Source: Oscillospiraceae bacterium
GTDB lineage: Bacteria; Bacillota; Clostridia; Oscillospirales; Oscillospiraceae
Direction of reading: 5' to 3'
Length of the DNA: 64,000 nucleotides
Assembly (NCBI GenBank): GCA_902787755.1
Contig: CADAHL010000004.1
Coordinates: forward strand, 1-64,000
Position numbers and translations under genes: made by a program. The notes beneath the pieces are model-generated. The model made no database searches and was not told the DNA's origin. It worked only from the letters and a program-made list of their open reading frames with translations. Of the stretch, positions 1 to 8,675 are shown in pieces; positions within the stretch are counted from its first letter, which is position 1; each line of letters opens with the position of its first letter.

Positions 1-21
1 TATATCCTTGCCATAATAATT

Positions 22-62
22 CCCCCTTGATGTAGTACTCCTATTTTCCTACATCAAGGGGG
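22..62. terminator. Perfect 14-bp hairpin at window edge
   Basis: The arms at 22-35 and 49-62 are perfect inverted repeats of 14 bp (CCCCCTTGATGTAG) with a 13-nt loop. The plus-strand tail is only weakly T-rich (TTCTTGTC) and the other side is AT-rich. It may end transcription of a gene lying left of the window, or be a structured leader for the gene at 199. The role is inferred; only the hairpin is seen. Confidence 0.4.
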
Positions 63-198
63 TTCTTGTCTATTGTCCGTTTTTACTGGTTCGGTTCAGT
101 TTCACACCGCGGGAGGGTTTTTCTGTAACAGGGATCCGGTTTTCGTGTATGAAGAGACGAAAGCGCAGACGAATTTTTCAGTAAAGGAGACGAAGGAC

Positions 199-522
199 AT
201 GGAAGAACAAATCAAGGAAATTCTGAGCCAGGAGGACTTTACCGAGAAGCTCCTCGCCTGTGAGACGCCGGATCAGGTCCGGGCGCTGTTTGCTTCCCGC
301 GGTCTGGAACTGACCGAGGCGGAGGTTCGCGGGATCGGGATGGGGCTGAAGGACGCCATCAGCGACAGCGACGAACTGGATGAGGAGTCCCTGGACTATG
401 TCGCCGGCGGCGCCGCCAGCTTCCGTCCGGTGGTCTCCAGCGTGGTCCAGGCCACCATCGGCGCCAATCGCTTTAAAACCATCGACAAGTCCCGGCTGTT
501 CCAGGCCTTCCGCCGCTGGTAA
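199..522 (+). CDS. Nif11-like double-glycine leader peptide, putative RiPP/bacteriocin precursor
   Basis: A 107-residue protein. The start is the ATG at 199, preceded by AAAGGAGA; an in-frame upstream extension to 73 has no ribosome binding site. Residues 1-71 look like a Nif11-type leader: an acidic helical region, then ELTEAEV, then DELDEESLDYVAGG ending in a GlyGly at 70-71. The 36-residue remainder is cationic (seven Arg/Lys, one Asp), has no Cys and ends in Trp. Leaders of this kind direct peptides to modification enzymes and to C39-peptidase ABC exporters, with cleavage after GlyGly. No modification enzyme or exporter follows; they could lie left of the window or elsewhere. A strong terminator follows. 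The leader type is fairly clear; the product and activity are unknown. Confidence 0.6.
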   Translation: MEEQIKEILSQEDFTEKLLACETPDQVRALFASRGLELTEAEVRGIGMGLKDAISDSDELDEESLDYVAGGAASFRPVVSSVVQATIGANRFKTIDKSRLFQAFRRW

Positions 523-532
523 AAGTCCCATC

Positions 533-568
533 AAGCAGAAAAGACCCCCGCTCAGTCGAGCGGGGGTC
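533..568. terminator. Bidirectional terminator between the Nif11-like gene and secG
   Basis: An 11-bp perfect stem (543-553 with 558-568, GACCCCCGCTC) closes an AGTC loop. Read on the minus strand it is followed by TCTTTTCTGCTT, a good U-tract for secG. On the plus strand the tail AATCATTTTGT is weaker but usable for the gene ending at 522. Confidence 0.8.
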
Positions 569-580
569 AATCATTTTGTC

Positions 581-817
581 TCAGATCAGGTTCAGGATCA
601 GAGTCAGCAGCACGAAAGCCAGCGCGAACCACTTGGTGGCCTTGGCCAGCCAATCATCCAGAGACTTGGCCTTGCCCTTGGACAGGAAGGTCTCGGCACC
701 GCCGGAGATCGCGCCGGACAGACCGGCGCTCTTGCCGCTCTGCATCAGGACGACAACGGTGACAGCAAGTCCGGAGAGGACCTGCAGGATGGTAAAGACA
801 ATACGAAGAGCGCTCAT
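581..817 (-). CDS. secG: Preprotein translocase subunit SecG
   Basis: A 78-residue membrane protein of the SecYEG channel, which exports unfolded proteins. It has the SecG plan: an N-terminal transmembrane helix (about 3-25), the conserved loop with LMQSGKSAGLSGAISGG, and a second helix near the C-terminus (about 57-78). The ATG at 817 is chosen over an in-frame TTG at 826 because AAAGGA lies 9 nt upstream of it and overlaps the TTG region. It is a single-gene unit with its own promoter (878-906) and terminator (533-568). Identification is secure. Confidence 0.92.
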   Translation of the reverse strand: MSALRIVFTILQVLSGLAVTVVVLMQSGKSAGLSGAISGGAETFLSKGKAKSLDDWLAKATKWFALAFVLLTLILNLI

Positions 818-877
818 GTATTTCAATCCTTTCGATTTTGTGTTCCGTTCATGGGCCTGTCAGAAACAAGCTAAGTG

Positions 878-906
878 ATTGTATCATAGGTCCCCGGCAA
901 TTTCAA
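878..906 (-). promoter_or_regulatory. Sigma-A promoter of secG
   Basis: Minus strand: -35 TTGAAA (901-906), 17-bp spacer, -10 TACAAT (878-883) with an extended TG one base before it. The start would fall near 871, giving a leader of about 55 nt. The -35 overlaps the stop of the upstream gene. Confidence 0.75.
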
Positions 907-1793
907 GTATTTTTTTCTTTTTTCCCGGCTTCCGCTCCGCTTTCCTCCCGGGAACCGGCGCTTTCGAGCCCGGACGCCCGCGGCGGCGTCGATCCGGCGT
1001 CGCGGATCGCGATATTCAGAGCCGCCCCGAGATAGATGACCTGGCAGCTGAGGAAGAGCCAGAACATCAGCAGGATCAGGGAGGCCAGAGAACCGTAGAC
1101 CAGCGGGTACCGGGCGGAAACGGCGATGAACATGGAGAACAGCAGGCTCATGAGCACCATCCCCACCATGGAGAAAACCGCGCCGGGCCAGCAGGCGTAG
1201 TGATCGGCCCGCCGCCGGGACACGCAGTAGAGCGCCCAGAACAGGAGAAACTCAATGCCGGCCATCAGAAGGTACCGGATATATCGCCAGGAATTGCTGA
1301 TATCCACAAAGGGCAGGAAACCGTTGACCAGTTCGATAAAATCCTTCCCCGTGAGCATCACCAGCAGGGCCAGATACATGGCCGCCACGAAGACCAGGGA
1401 CAGGATCACGCTGAAGATCAGGTCCATCAGTCCCTGAAAGCGCTGGCCTCCCTGCATCTCGCCGATGGTCGCCTGCAGGCTGCGCAGCGCGGCAGAGGCC
1501 GAGGTGAGCACCACCGTGATCCCCGCCACCAGCATGGTGGTGGAATAGTGGGTGGAGACGTAGGTCAGAAAGGTGCGCAGATTGCGCACCGTCTCCGAGG
1601 AGAGGAACTGCTCGGTAAACTCCACCACCCGGATGGCCCGGGCATAGTTGCTGCCAAGCAGCGTATAAAGGCAAATCACCAGAGGAAACAGCGTAGTCGT
1701 CAGATAATAAGACAGAGCTGCCGCCGCCCGGGGGATCTTGGTTTGGGTGTACAGCTGCCCGGTCCGCAGCAGGATCTGACCGGTTTTCTTCAT
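903..1793 (-). CDS. YihY/BrkB family inner membrane protein
   Basis: A 296-residue polytopic membrane protein. The N-terminal KIPRAAAALSYYLTTTLFPL is the family signature (family members read near A-x-x-L-x-Y-x-x-x-x-x-xP), followed by about six hydrophobic segments and a charged, Gly/Ser/Glu-rich tail. The family was once called ribonuclease BN, but that link has been withdrawn; the molecular role is not established. AAGGAGA precedes the ATG. It follows ftsZ by 69 bp on the same strand, past a terminator, so it probably depends on read-through or an unseen promoter. The family call is firm and the function is open. Confidence 0.85.
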   Translation of the reverse strand: MKKTGQILLRTGQLYTQTKIPRAAAALSYYLTTTLFPLVICLYTLLGSNYARAIRVVEFTEQFLSSETVRNLRTFLTYVSTHYSTTMLVAGITVVLTSASAALRSLQATIGEMQGGQRFQGLMDLIFSVILSLVFVAAMYLALLVMLTGKDFIELVNGFLPFVDISNSWRYIRYLLMAGIEFLLFWALYCVSRRRADHYACWPGAVFSMVGMVLMSLLFSMFIAVSARYPLVYGSLASLILLMFWLFLSCQVIYLGAALNIAIRDAGSTPPRASGLESAGSREESGAEAGKKEKNT

Positions 1794-1808
1794 GCTGTTC
1801 TCCTTTTT

Positions 1809-1844
1809 CGATAAAAATCAAAGCTCCTCCGCAGAGGAGCTTTG
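1809..1844 (-). terminator. Terminator after ftsZ
   Basis: Minus strand: an 11-bp perfect stem (CAAAGCTCCTC with GAGGAGCTTTG, 1819-1844) around a four-base loop, then ATTTTTATC. It lies 19 bp after the ftsZ stop and separates the division cluster from the YihY gene. Confidence 0.85.
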
Positions 1845-1862
1845 AGAAGGTCTTACATGCGA

Positions 1863-3023
<1,161 letters not shown>

Positions 3024-3082
3024 TGTACTTCCTCCCTATATCTTCAGAAAAAGCTTCTATTTGGCTAAATTTTGCATAGCCT

Positions 3083-3111
3083 ATATTAAACCTTTTTTCA
3101 CCGGTGGTCAA
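3083..3111 (-). promoter_or_regulatory. Probable internal promoter for ftsZ
   Basis: Minus strand: -35 TTGACC (3106-3111), exactly 17 bp, -10 TAATAT (3083-3088). The surroundings are AT-rich, unlike the rest of the cluster. It would let ftsZ be expressed independently of mraZ control. Confidence 0.6.
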
Positions 3112-3155
3112 TAGCTTTTTTTCGTTTTGTAAACATTTTGTCATTTTGCTCAGAC

Positions 3156-3938
3156 TCAGTTGGGGATGAAATGGACGGTGGCCCCATCGGAAACGTCCAG
3201 AAGGCCCACATCCCCTTCCTTCAGCAGACCCATGGCGGTCACCAGCATGCCGAATTTGTATTCGGTGTTGGTATGCCGCCCCAGGACGAAGGTATACTTG
3301 CCGTCATAGACCACCTGGGGACTGTCGGGGTCGGAGAAATCCACCCGGTTGATCTTTGAGTCCAGCCCCCGGGCCTGGATCTGATAGAGGACCTCGGCCA
3401 GGTATTCCACCGTCTCCAGGTCCTGATCCTCGGTCTGCATCTGTTCGCCGATGAGCAGCGTACCGGGATGGATACCCACCACCGGGATCAGAAACTGCAG
3501 CTCGCTGTCGATGGCCTTGCCCAGGACCTTGCAGCCGTGATCCAGGGTCCATTGCTCGTCGCCCAGCTCCAGATAGGCCAGGGCGGTGCTCTCCTCCACG
3601 GTGATGACCACCTTGTTGGGCAGAGAGCGCTCCACCGTCACGGTCTCAATATAGGGCAGCTTGGAGAAGGCCCTGCCGATGGCGGCAAAACGGTCAAAGA
3701 AGAACAGATTATCCCCTTCCTCAATATCGATGGCCCGGATGATCTCCTGATCGGTGTAGTGGACGTTCCCCTCCACCTGGATATCCTCAATGCGGAAAAA
3801 CACGCTCATCACAAAGATGACCGCCACGATCACCACAAAAAACACCAGAGGTCCGCTGAAATTGCGCCAGCGCAGCGTACTCTGCTGCGGCTTCTGCCTC
3901 GCCGCGCCGGTCCGTTCTCTCTTCTCCGGCTCCGCCAT
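3156..3938 (-). CDS. ftsQ: Cell division protein FtsQ/DivIB
   Basis: A 260-residue bitopic membrane protein of the divisome. It has a basic cytoplasmic N-terminus, one transmembrane helix (about residues 27-47), then a POTRA domain starting FRIEDIQVEGN and a beta domain. FtsQ/DivIB links FtsL and FtsB/DivIC to the septal peptidoglycan synthase. The frame stays open back to 4160 inside murA, but the ATG at 3938 is chosen because AAAGGAG sits 8 nt upstream; an ATG at 3944 is too close to it. The start follows the murA stop by 28 bp. The POTRA call rests on position in the cluster as much as on sequence. Confidence 0.85.
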   Translation of the reverse strand: MAEPEKRERTGAARQKPQQSTLRWRNFSGPLVFFVVIVAVIFVMSVFFRIEDIQVEGNVHYTDQEIIRAIDIEEGDNLFFFDRFAAIGRAFSKLPYIETVTVERSLPNKVVITVEESTALAYLELGDEQWTLDHGCKVLGKAIDSELQFLIPVVGIHPGTLLIGEQMQTEDQDLETVEYLAEVLYQIQARGLDSKINRVDFSDPDSPQVVYDGKYTFVLGRHTNTEYKFGMLVTAMGLLKEGDVGLLDVSDGATVHFIPN

Positions 3939-3966
3939 TGTCATCTCTCCTTTGTATCCGGCCGCT

Positions 3967-5226
3967 TCAGCCGTCGTTTTCCACCCGGATCTCCGCGCCG
4001 AGCCGAGCCAGCGCTCCATCCAGGTTCTCATAGCCTCTTGTGATATGGCCCTCGTCGGCCACCACGGTCTCCCCGTCCGCAGAAAGCGCGGCCACCACCA
4101 TACTGGCCCCGCCCCGCAGATCCGTAGCCCGGAGCCTGCCCGCGTGGAGCCGTTCCACACCGTGGATCAACGCCCGGCGGCCCTGCAGTTCGATCTGCGC
4201 GCCCAGGCGCCTGAGCTCCTCCACCTGCCGATAGCGGTTCTCGAAGATCGTCTCCGTTATGGTGCTGTCGCCCTCTGCTCTCAAAAGAGCCGCCATCAGC
4301 ACCGGCTGGGCGTCGGTGGGAAAGCCGGGATAGGGCGCGGTAACCACCGGCCCCACGGCTCTCAGCCTTCCGGGCGCACAGACGGTTACAGCGCGCTGTT
4401 TTGTTATTATATCACAGCCCGCCTGATTTAGGAAGTGGAGAACAGTAGAAAAATGCGCCGGATCCACATTCTTCAGCTCCGCAGAGCCTCCGGCGGAGCC
4501 CACCGCGCAGGCAAGCGTGGCCGCCGCGATCCGGTCGCTGGGGATCCGGAAGGGCGCGCTTGCCGTTTTTCGCACAGCCCCCACCGTGATGCAGTCCGTA
4601 CCCGCCCCGGAGACCTCCGCCCCCAGCGCGCATAAGTAATCCTGCAGCGCCACGATCTCCGGCTCCCGGGCCGCGCCGAAGATCCGTGTCTCACCCTGGG
4701 CGCCGCAGGCCGCCAGCATGGCGTTTTCCGTTGCGCCGACGCTGGGAAAGGGAAAGCGGATCTGCGCCCCGCGCAGGCCCCGGCTGCGGCATTCGATCCG
4801 GTCGCCTTCCTCCCGGATCTCCGCGCCCAGGGCTCTGAGCGCCATCAGATGCAGATCTATGGGCCTCTTTCCCAGGCGGCAGCCGCCGGGCAGGCTCAGT
4901 CTGGCCTCGCCGCAGCGGGCCAGCAGCGCGCCCATAAAGATCACCGATGACCGCATCTTCAGCATCAGTTCCCGGGGCACCTCCCGTCCGGAGAGACCGC
5001 CGGAGTCGATCTGTACGCTGTCGCCCTCCCGGCAGATCCGGCAGCCCAGCAGGCGAAGGATCTCCAGCGCCGCGTCCACGTCCCGGAGCCCGGGCACACC
5101 CTCCAGCTCGCTGCGCCGCGGAAGCGCCAGGCTTGCCGCCAGGATGGGGAGCGTTGCGTTTTTGGAGCCCTGGACCCGACAACTGCCGCTCAGGCGTCTG
5201 CCTCCCCGGATATGCCATAATTCCAT
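3967..5226 (-). CDS. murA: UDP-N-acetylglucosamine 1-carboxyvinyltransferase
   Basis: A 419-residue EPT-family enzyme that moves enolpyruvate from PEP to UDP-GlcNAc, the first committed step of peptidoglycan synthesis. KNATLPILAASL near the N-terminus binds substrate, and LPGGCRLGKRPIDLHL carries the catalytic Cys at about residue 116, the residue attacked by fosfomycin. Its presence predicts fosfomycin binding. It sits between murG and ftsQ, an unusual but known place for a Firmicute murA. Its ribosome binding site (AGGGGGT) lies inside a hairpin arm (see 5230-5279). Confidence 0.95.
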   Translation of the reverse strand: MELWHIRGGRRLSGSCRVQGSKNATLPILAASLALPRRSELEGVPGLRDVDAALEILRLLGCRICREGDSVQIDSGGLSGREVPRELMLKMRSSVIFMGALLARCGEARLSLPGGCRLGKRPIDLHLMALRALGAEIREEGDRIECRSRGLRGAQIRFPFPSVGATENAMLAACGAQGETRIFGAAREPEIVALQDYLCALGAEVSGAGTDCITVGAVRKTASAPFRIPSDRIAAATLACAVGSAGGSAELKNVDPAHFSTVLHFLNQAGCDIITKQRAVTVCAPGRLRAVGPVVTAPYPGFPTDAQPVLMAALLRAEGDSTITETIFENRYRQVEELRRLGAQIELQGRRALIHGVERLHAGRLRATDLRGGASMVVAALSADGETVVADEGHITRGYENLDGALARLGAEIRVENDG

Positions 5227-5229
5227 AAC

Positions 5230-5279
5230 AATACCCCCTGTGCATCGATGATCACATCATCCTATGCCCAGGGGGTATT
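5230..5279 (-). promoter_or_regulatory. Intergenic hairpin covering the murA ribosome binding site
   Basis: Arms 5230-5245 and 5264-5279 pair over 16 bp with one mismatch. On the minus-strand mRNA the 3' arm is the AGGGGGT that acts as the murA Shine-Dalgarno, 6-7 nt before its ATG. No U-tract follows on the minus strand, so it is not a good terminator of murG. It looks able to limit murA translation or to stabilise mRNA ends after processing. The function is inferred. Confidence 0.5.
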
Positions 5280-5302
5280 TTGTGTGAGTACGGGGATTTC
5301 TA

Positions 5303-6424
5303 TTACTTTTTCGTCAGTTCAAGGATCAGATCGACGATGCGATCCGTGGCGTCCGGTACAGCCAGGGAAGCCATGGCCCGGCTCATTTCCGCCAGCCGCT
5401 CAGGAGCCCGGAGCAGCCCTCTGATCTCGGACAAAAGCGAGTCAGCGTCGAACTCGCCCTCCAGCAGTACCTTAGCGCCGCCGGCTTTTTCCAGGACTCG
5501 GGCGTTCTTCTCCTGATGGTTGTTGGTCACATTGGGACTGGGTACGATCAGCACCGGTTTTCCCATATAGCTCAGTTCCGCCAAAGTGGAGGCCCCGGCC
5601 CGGCACAGGATCAGATCCGCCGCCGCCATGACCCGGGGCATATCGTAGATATACTCCCTGGTGTCGGCGTTGCAGCCGGCCGGATCCAGGCCTTTTTCCC
5701 GCAGCGCAGCCCGAAACTGCTCCAGATCCCGGGAGCCGACGGAGTGGATCAGGCGGAACTCCCTCTGTCCCTCCAGCAGGGGCAGAAGCTGAACCATGAT
5801 CCCGTTCATGTGGCCCGAGCCCAGGCTGCCCCAGACCGAGACCACCAGCGGCTCCCCGGGCTCCAGCCCCAGATCCCGCTTGGCGCTCTCTTTGGTGTAA
5901 GCGGCAAACTCCCCTCTCACCGGAGTACCGGTCACCCGGACCTTCTCCGGCTGCGGATAGTGCTCCCGGCTCTCGGGAAAGCCCACCATGATGGCATCCA
6001 CCTGTCTGGCCAGCATCCGGGTGGTCAGGCCCGGTACGGCGTTGCTCTCGTGGACCAGGGTGGGAATGCCGAGCCGGTGGGCTTCGGTCAGCACCGGGTA
6101 ACACACGTAGCCGCCGGTGCCGATCACCGCGTCGGGCCGGAACTCCTTCAGGATCCGCCGGGCCTCCCGCTCGGATTCCAGCACATTCTTCACCGTGTCC
6201 AGGTTGTGCCGGATGGCCTCCAGGCTCCTGCCCCGGCTGATGTTGGTGATCTTCAGGCCCCGGATCTCATAGCCGGCTCTGGGGACCAGGTCCATCTCCA
6301 TCTTCCCCTCGGCGCCCAGGAACAGAAACTTGCTGTCCGGCAGCAGCTCCTTCAGTCTCCCGGCTACGGCCAGGGCGGGGTTGATATGTCCGGCGGTACC
6401 GCCGCAGGTCAATACAAATCTCAT
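5303..6424 (-). CDS. murG: Undecaprenyl-diphospho-muramoylpentapeptide beta-N-acetylglucosaminyltransferase
   Basis: A 373-residue GT-B glycosyltransferase that adds GlcNAc to lipid I to give lipid II at the cytoplasmic face of the membrane. The N-terminal TCGGTAGHINPALAVA is the membrane-side glycine loop, and CRAGASTLAELSYMGKP is the UDP-GlcNAc binding segment. The length is normal for the family. It follows ftsW by 13 bp, consistent with one transcript. The gap to murA holds a large hairpin. Confidence 0.96.
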   Translation of the reverse strand: MRFVLTCGGTAGHINPALAVAGRLKELLPDSKFLFLGAEGKMEMDLVPRAGYEIRGLKITNISRGRSLEAIRHNLDTVKNVLESEREARRILKEFRPDAVIGTGGYVCYPVLTEAHRLGIPTLVHESNAVPGLTTRMLARQVDAIMVGFPESREHYPQPEKVRVTGTPVRGEFAAYTKESAKRDLGLEPGEPLVVSVWGSLGSGHMNGIMVQLLPLLEGQREFRLIHSVGSRDLEQFRAALREKGLDPAGCNADTREYIYDMPRVMAAADLILCRAGASTLAELSYMGKPVLIVPSPNVTNNHQEKNARVLEKAGGAKVLLEGEFDADSLLSEIRGLLRAPERLAEMSRAMASLAVPDATDRIVDLILELTKK

Positions 6425-6437
6425 CTTTCTATCCTTT

Positions 6438-7595
6438 CTATGCTTCCAGGATCTCCCGGGAAGCCGACAGCACGATCCCCATTTCGCCCAGCTGGATCAG
6501 CAGCGCCGTGCCGCCGTAGCTGAAGAAAGGCAGGGAAATGCCGGTACAGGGCAGCAGATTGGTCACCACCGCCACATTCAGAAACACCTGCAGCGCCAGA
6601 AGCGTGGTGATGCCCGCCACCACCAGAAAATCAAAGCGGCGGGAGCAGTGCAGGGCGATCCAGTAGCCCCGGAGGATCAGCAGGGCGAACAGCGTCAGGA
6701 TCAGCGCCGCCCCGATAAAGCCCAGCTCCTCGCAGGCCACGGAAAAGATAAAATCGTTGTGCTCCTCCGGCAGATACAGATACTTCTGCCGGCTCTCTCC
6801 CAGACCCAGACCGCTGAGGCCGCCGGAGCCGATGGACACCAGAGACTGGACGATCTGATAGCCCTCGTCGGAGGAGCTGGAAAAAGGATCCCGCCAGGTG
6901 CTGATTCGGGAGGAGGCGTAGGGAAAAAAGGTCAGCAGCACCAGAAGTCCCCCGCCCAGGCCGCCCAGGGCCGCCAGGAACCAGCCCACGCCCACGCCGC
7001 CCAGGAACATCATCACCCCGCCGATGGCCAGAATGATGATGGAGGCGGAGAAGTGGGGCTCCAGGATCAGCAGTCCCACGATCAGGCCGAGGATCCCCAG
7101 GAAGGGCAGAATCCCATACCGAAGCGTGTGCATCTTCTCCCGGTACCGACAGATGAGCGCGGCAAAGGACAGGATCACCGCCAGCTTTGCCAGCTCAGAG
7201 GGCTGCAGAGTCAGTCCCCCCACCCCCAGCCATCGCCGGGCGCCGTTGGCCCGCACCCCGATAAAGGGAACCAGCGCCAGCAGCCCCAGGGTCAGCAGCA
7301 GGAAGATCGGGGCGCAGCGACGATAGAAATCCATGGGCAGCCGGGAGGCCAGCAGCATGGCTCCCAGGCCCAGCAGGGCGAAGATCAGTTGCCGGATGAA
7401 GTAGTAGGCGGCCTGTCCTCCCGTCACCTTCCCCGGGTCGTAATAGGCCCTGGGAAAGCTGGAGGACAGGACCATCACCACGCCCATCACCAGCAGCAGA
7501 AGCACCAGAAGGAAAAAATCCCAGTCAAAGCTCCTGCGGAGCTCTTTGCCGTCCCATACGGAAAAACCGGTGAGGCGGGCGCTGTCATAGCGCAT
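6438..7595 (-). CDS. ftsW: Septal peptidoglycan glycosyltransferase FtsW (SEDS family)
   Basis: A 385-residue SEDS protein with about ten transmembrane helices. It polymerises lipid II together with the class B transpeptidase encoded upstream. The large outer loop has the SEDS pattern (GYQIVQSLVSIGSGGLSG, then LPEEHNDFIFSVACEELG, which carries the family's essential Asp). The ATG at 7595 is chosen because GGAGGTG precedes it; the frame runs on into mraY up to 7694. No second SEDS gene is near, so whether this copy serves vegetative division only or also sporulation (SpoVE-like) cannot be told. Confidence 0.93.
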   Translation of the reverse strand: MRYDSARLTGFSVWDGKELRRSFDWDFFLLVLLLLVMGVVMVLSSSFPRAYYDPGKVTGGQAAYYFIRQLIFALLGLGAMLLASRLPMDFYRRCAPIFLLLTLGLLALVPFIGVRANGARRWLGVGGLTLQPSELAKLAVILSFAALICRYREKMHTLRYGILPFLGILGLIVGLLILEPHFSASIIILAIGGVMMFLGGVGVGWFLAALGGLGGGLLVLLTFFPYASSRISTWRDPFSSSSDEGYQIVQSLVSIGSGGLSGLGLGESRQKYLYLPEEHNDFIFSVACEELGFIGAALILTLFALLILRGYWIALHCSRRFDFLVVAGITTLLALQVFLNVAVVTNLLPCTGISLPFFSYGGTALLIQLGEMGIVLSASREILEA

Positions 7596-7620
7596 AAATC
7601 CACCTCCCCGGTTTTGTCCG

Positions 7621-8631
7621 TCACAGATAGCGCTGGACCACTCCGATAAAGGATATGATGGCAAAGACCAGAGATATGCCTGTAAACAGAACAAAAATTT
7701 CCCGTTCTGTCCACTTTTTACCCGTCCATCCGCCCATTTCCAGATGGTGATGGATAGGCGCCATGCGGAAAACCCGCTTGCCGTGGCTGAGCTTGAAGTA
7801 AACGACCTGTATGATATCCGACAGCGTCTCGATAATGTAGACGATGCCCAGGGTCACCAGGATCAGGGGAATGTCGTAGGCGAAGGCCAGCGCGGCGATG
7901 GCGCCGCCCAGAAACAGGGAGCCGGTATCGCCCATGAAGACCTTGGCGGGGTTAAAGTTATAGACCAGAAAGCCCATCATGCCGCCCAGAAGACCGGAGG
8001 CAAACAGGCCCAGTTCCAAATACTGCTCCCCCCAGGCCATGGTCAGGATCACAAAAAACAGGACCACGGGGATGGAGGTACCGGTAGCCAGGCCGTCCAG
8101 GCCATCGGTGATGTTCACAGCGTTGACCGTGCCTACAATGACAAAAGAGGCGAAGACGAAATACAGCCACTCGGGCATGTGGATGGTGGCGTGGAAGAAG
8201 GGCACGTAAAGGTTGGGGCGCAGGTAGCCCATCTGCCGCATCAGCAGCACGAACACCAGGGCCGCGGCCAGCTGCAGCAGGAACTTCATCTTGGCGGTCA
8301 GGCCCAGATTCTGTTTCTTTTTGACCTTCTCCCAGTCATCCAGAAAACCGATGGCTCCGAAAACCAGGGCAAAGAGGAACACAAAGATGTGGACGAAATT
8401 GCCCTTCAGCATTCCGGGAAAGCCCAGCGTCAGGCAGATCAGAGCCGTGGCCAGAATGAACATGACCCCGCCCATGGTGGGCGTGCCGCTCTTATTCATG
8501 TGCCAGGTGGGGCCATCCTCCCGGATGGACTGTCTGGCCTTCTCTTTTTTCAGCCAGGGAATATATACTTTTCCGAATGCCGTGGCGAAGAGAAAGGCCA
8601 GGGCAAAGGCGCACATCAGCTTTATCGTCAT
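7621..8631 (-). CDS. mraY: Phospho-N-acetylmuramoyl-pentapeptide transferase
   Basis: A 336-residue integral membrane enzyme that links UDP-MurNAc-pentapeptide to undecaprenyl phosphate, giving lipid I. It has about ten transmembrane segments, the loop NITDGLDGLATG, the metal-binding FMGDTGSLFLGG, and APIHHHLE, the conserved His-rich loop. It lies 25 bp before ftsW and 44 bp after murE on the same strand. UppP at 40054 supplies its lipid carrier. Confidence 0.97.
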   Translation of the reverse strand: MTIKLMCAFALAFLFATAFGKVYIPWLKKEKARQSIREDGPTWHMNKSGTPTMGGVMFILATALICLTLGFPGMLKGNFVHIFVFLFALVFGAIGFLDDWEKVKKKQNLGLTAKMKFLLQLAAALVFVLLMRQMGYLRPNLYVPFFHATIHMPEWLYFVFASFVIVGTVNAVNITDGLDGLATGTSIPVVLFFVILTMAWGEQYLELGLFASGLLGGMMGFLVYNFNPAKVFMGDTGSLFLGGAIAALAFAYDIPLILVTLGIVYIIETLSDIIQVVYFKLSHGKRVFRMAPIHHHLEMGGWTGKKWTEREIFVLFTGISLVFAIISFIGVVQRYL

Positions 8632-8675
8632 AGAATCAATCCCTAATTGTTATTTCTATTACACAAAGGAGCCGT

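Noticed and set aside
903..1793. Ribonuclease BN for the YihY/BrkB protein
   Set aside because: That name came from an old misassignment; the protein is an integral membrane protein with no nuclease motif.
3944..4160. Upstream extension of ftsQ into murA
   Set aside because: No ribosome binding site; the ATG at 3938 has AAAGGAG at good spacing and gives a normal FtsQ N-terminus.
5230..5279. The murG-murA hairpin as a terminator of murG
   Set aside because: The T-run is on the wrong strand and murA starts 3 nt after the stem, so a terminator would silence the cluster.
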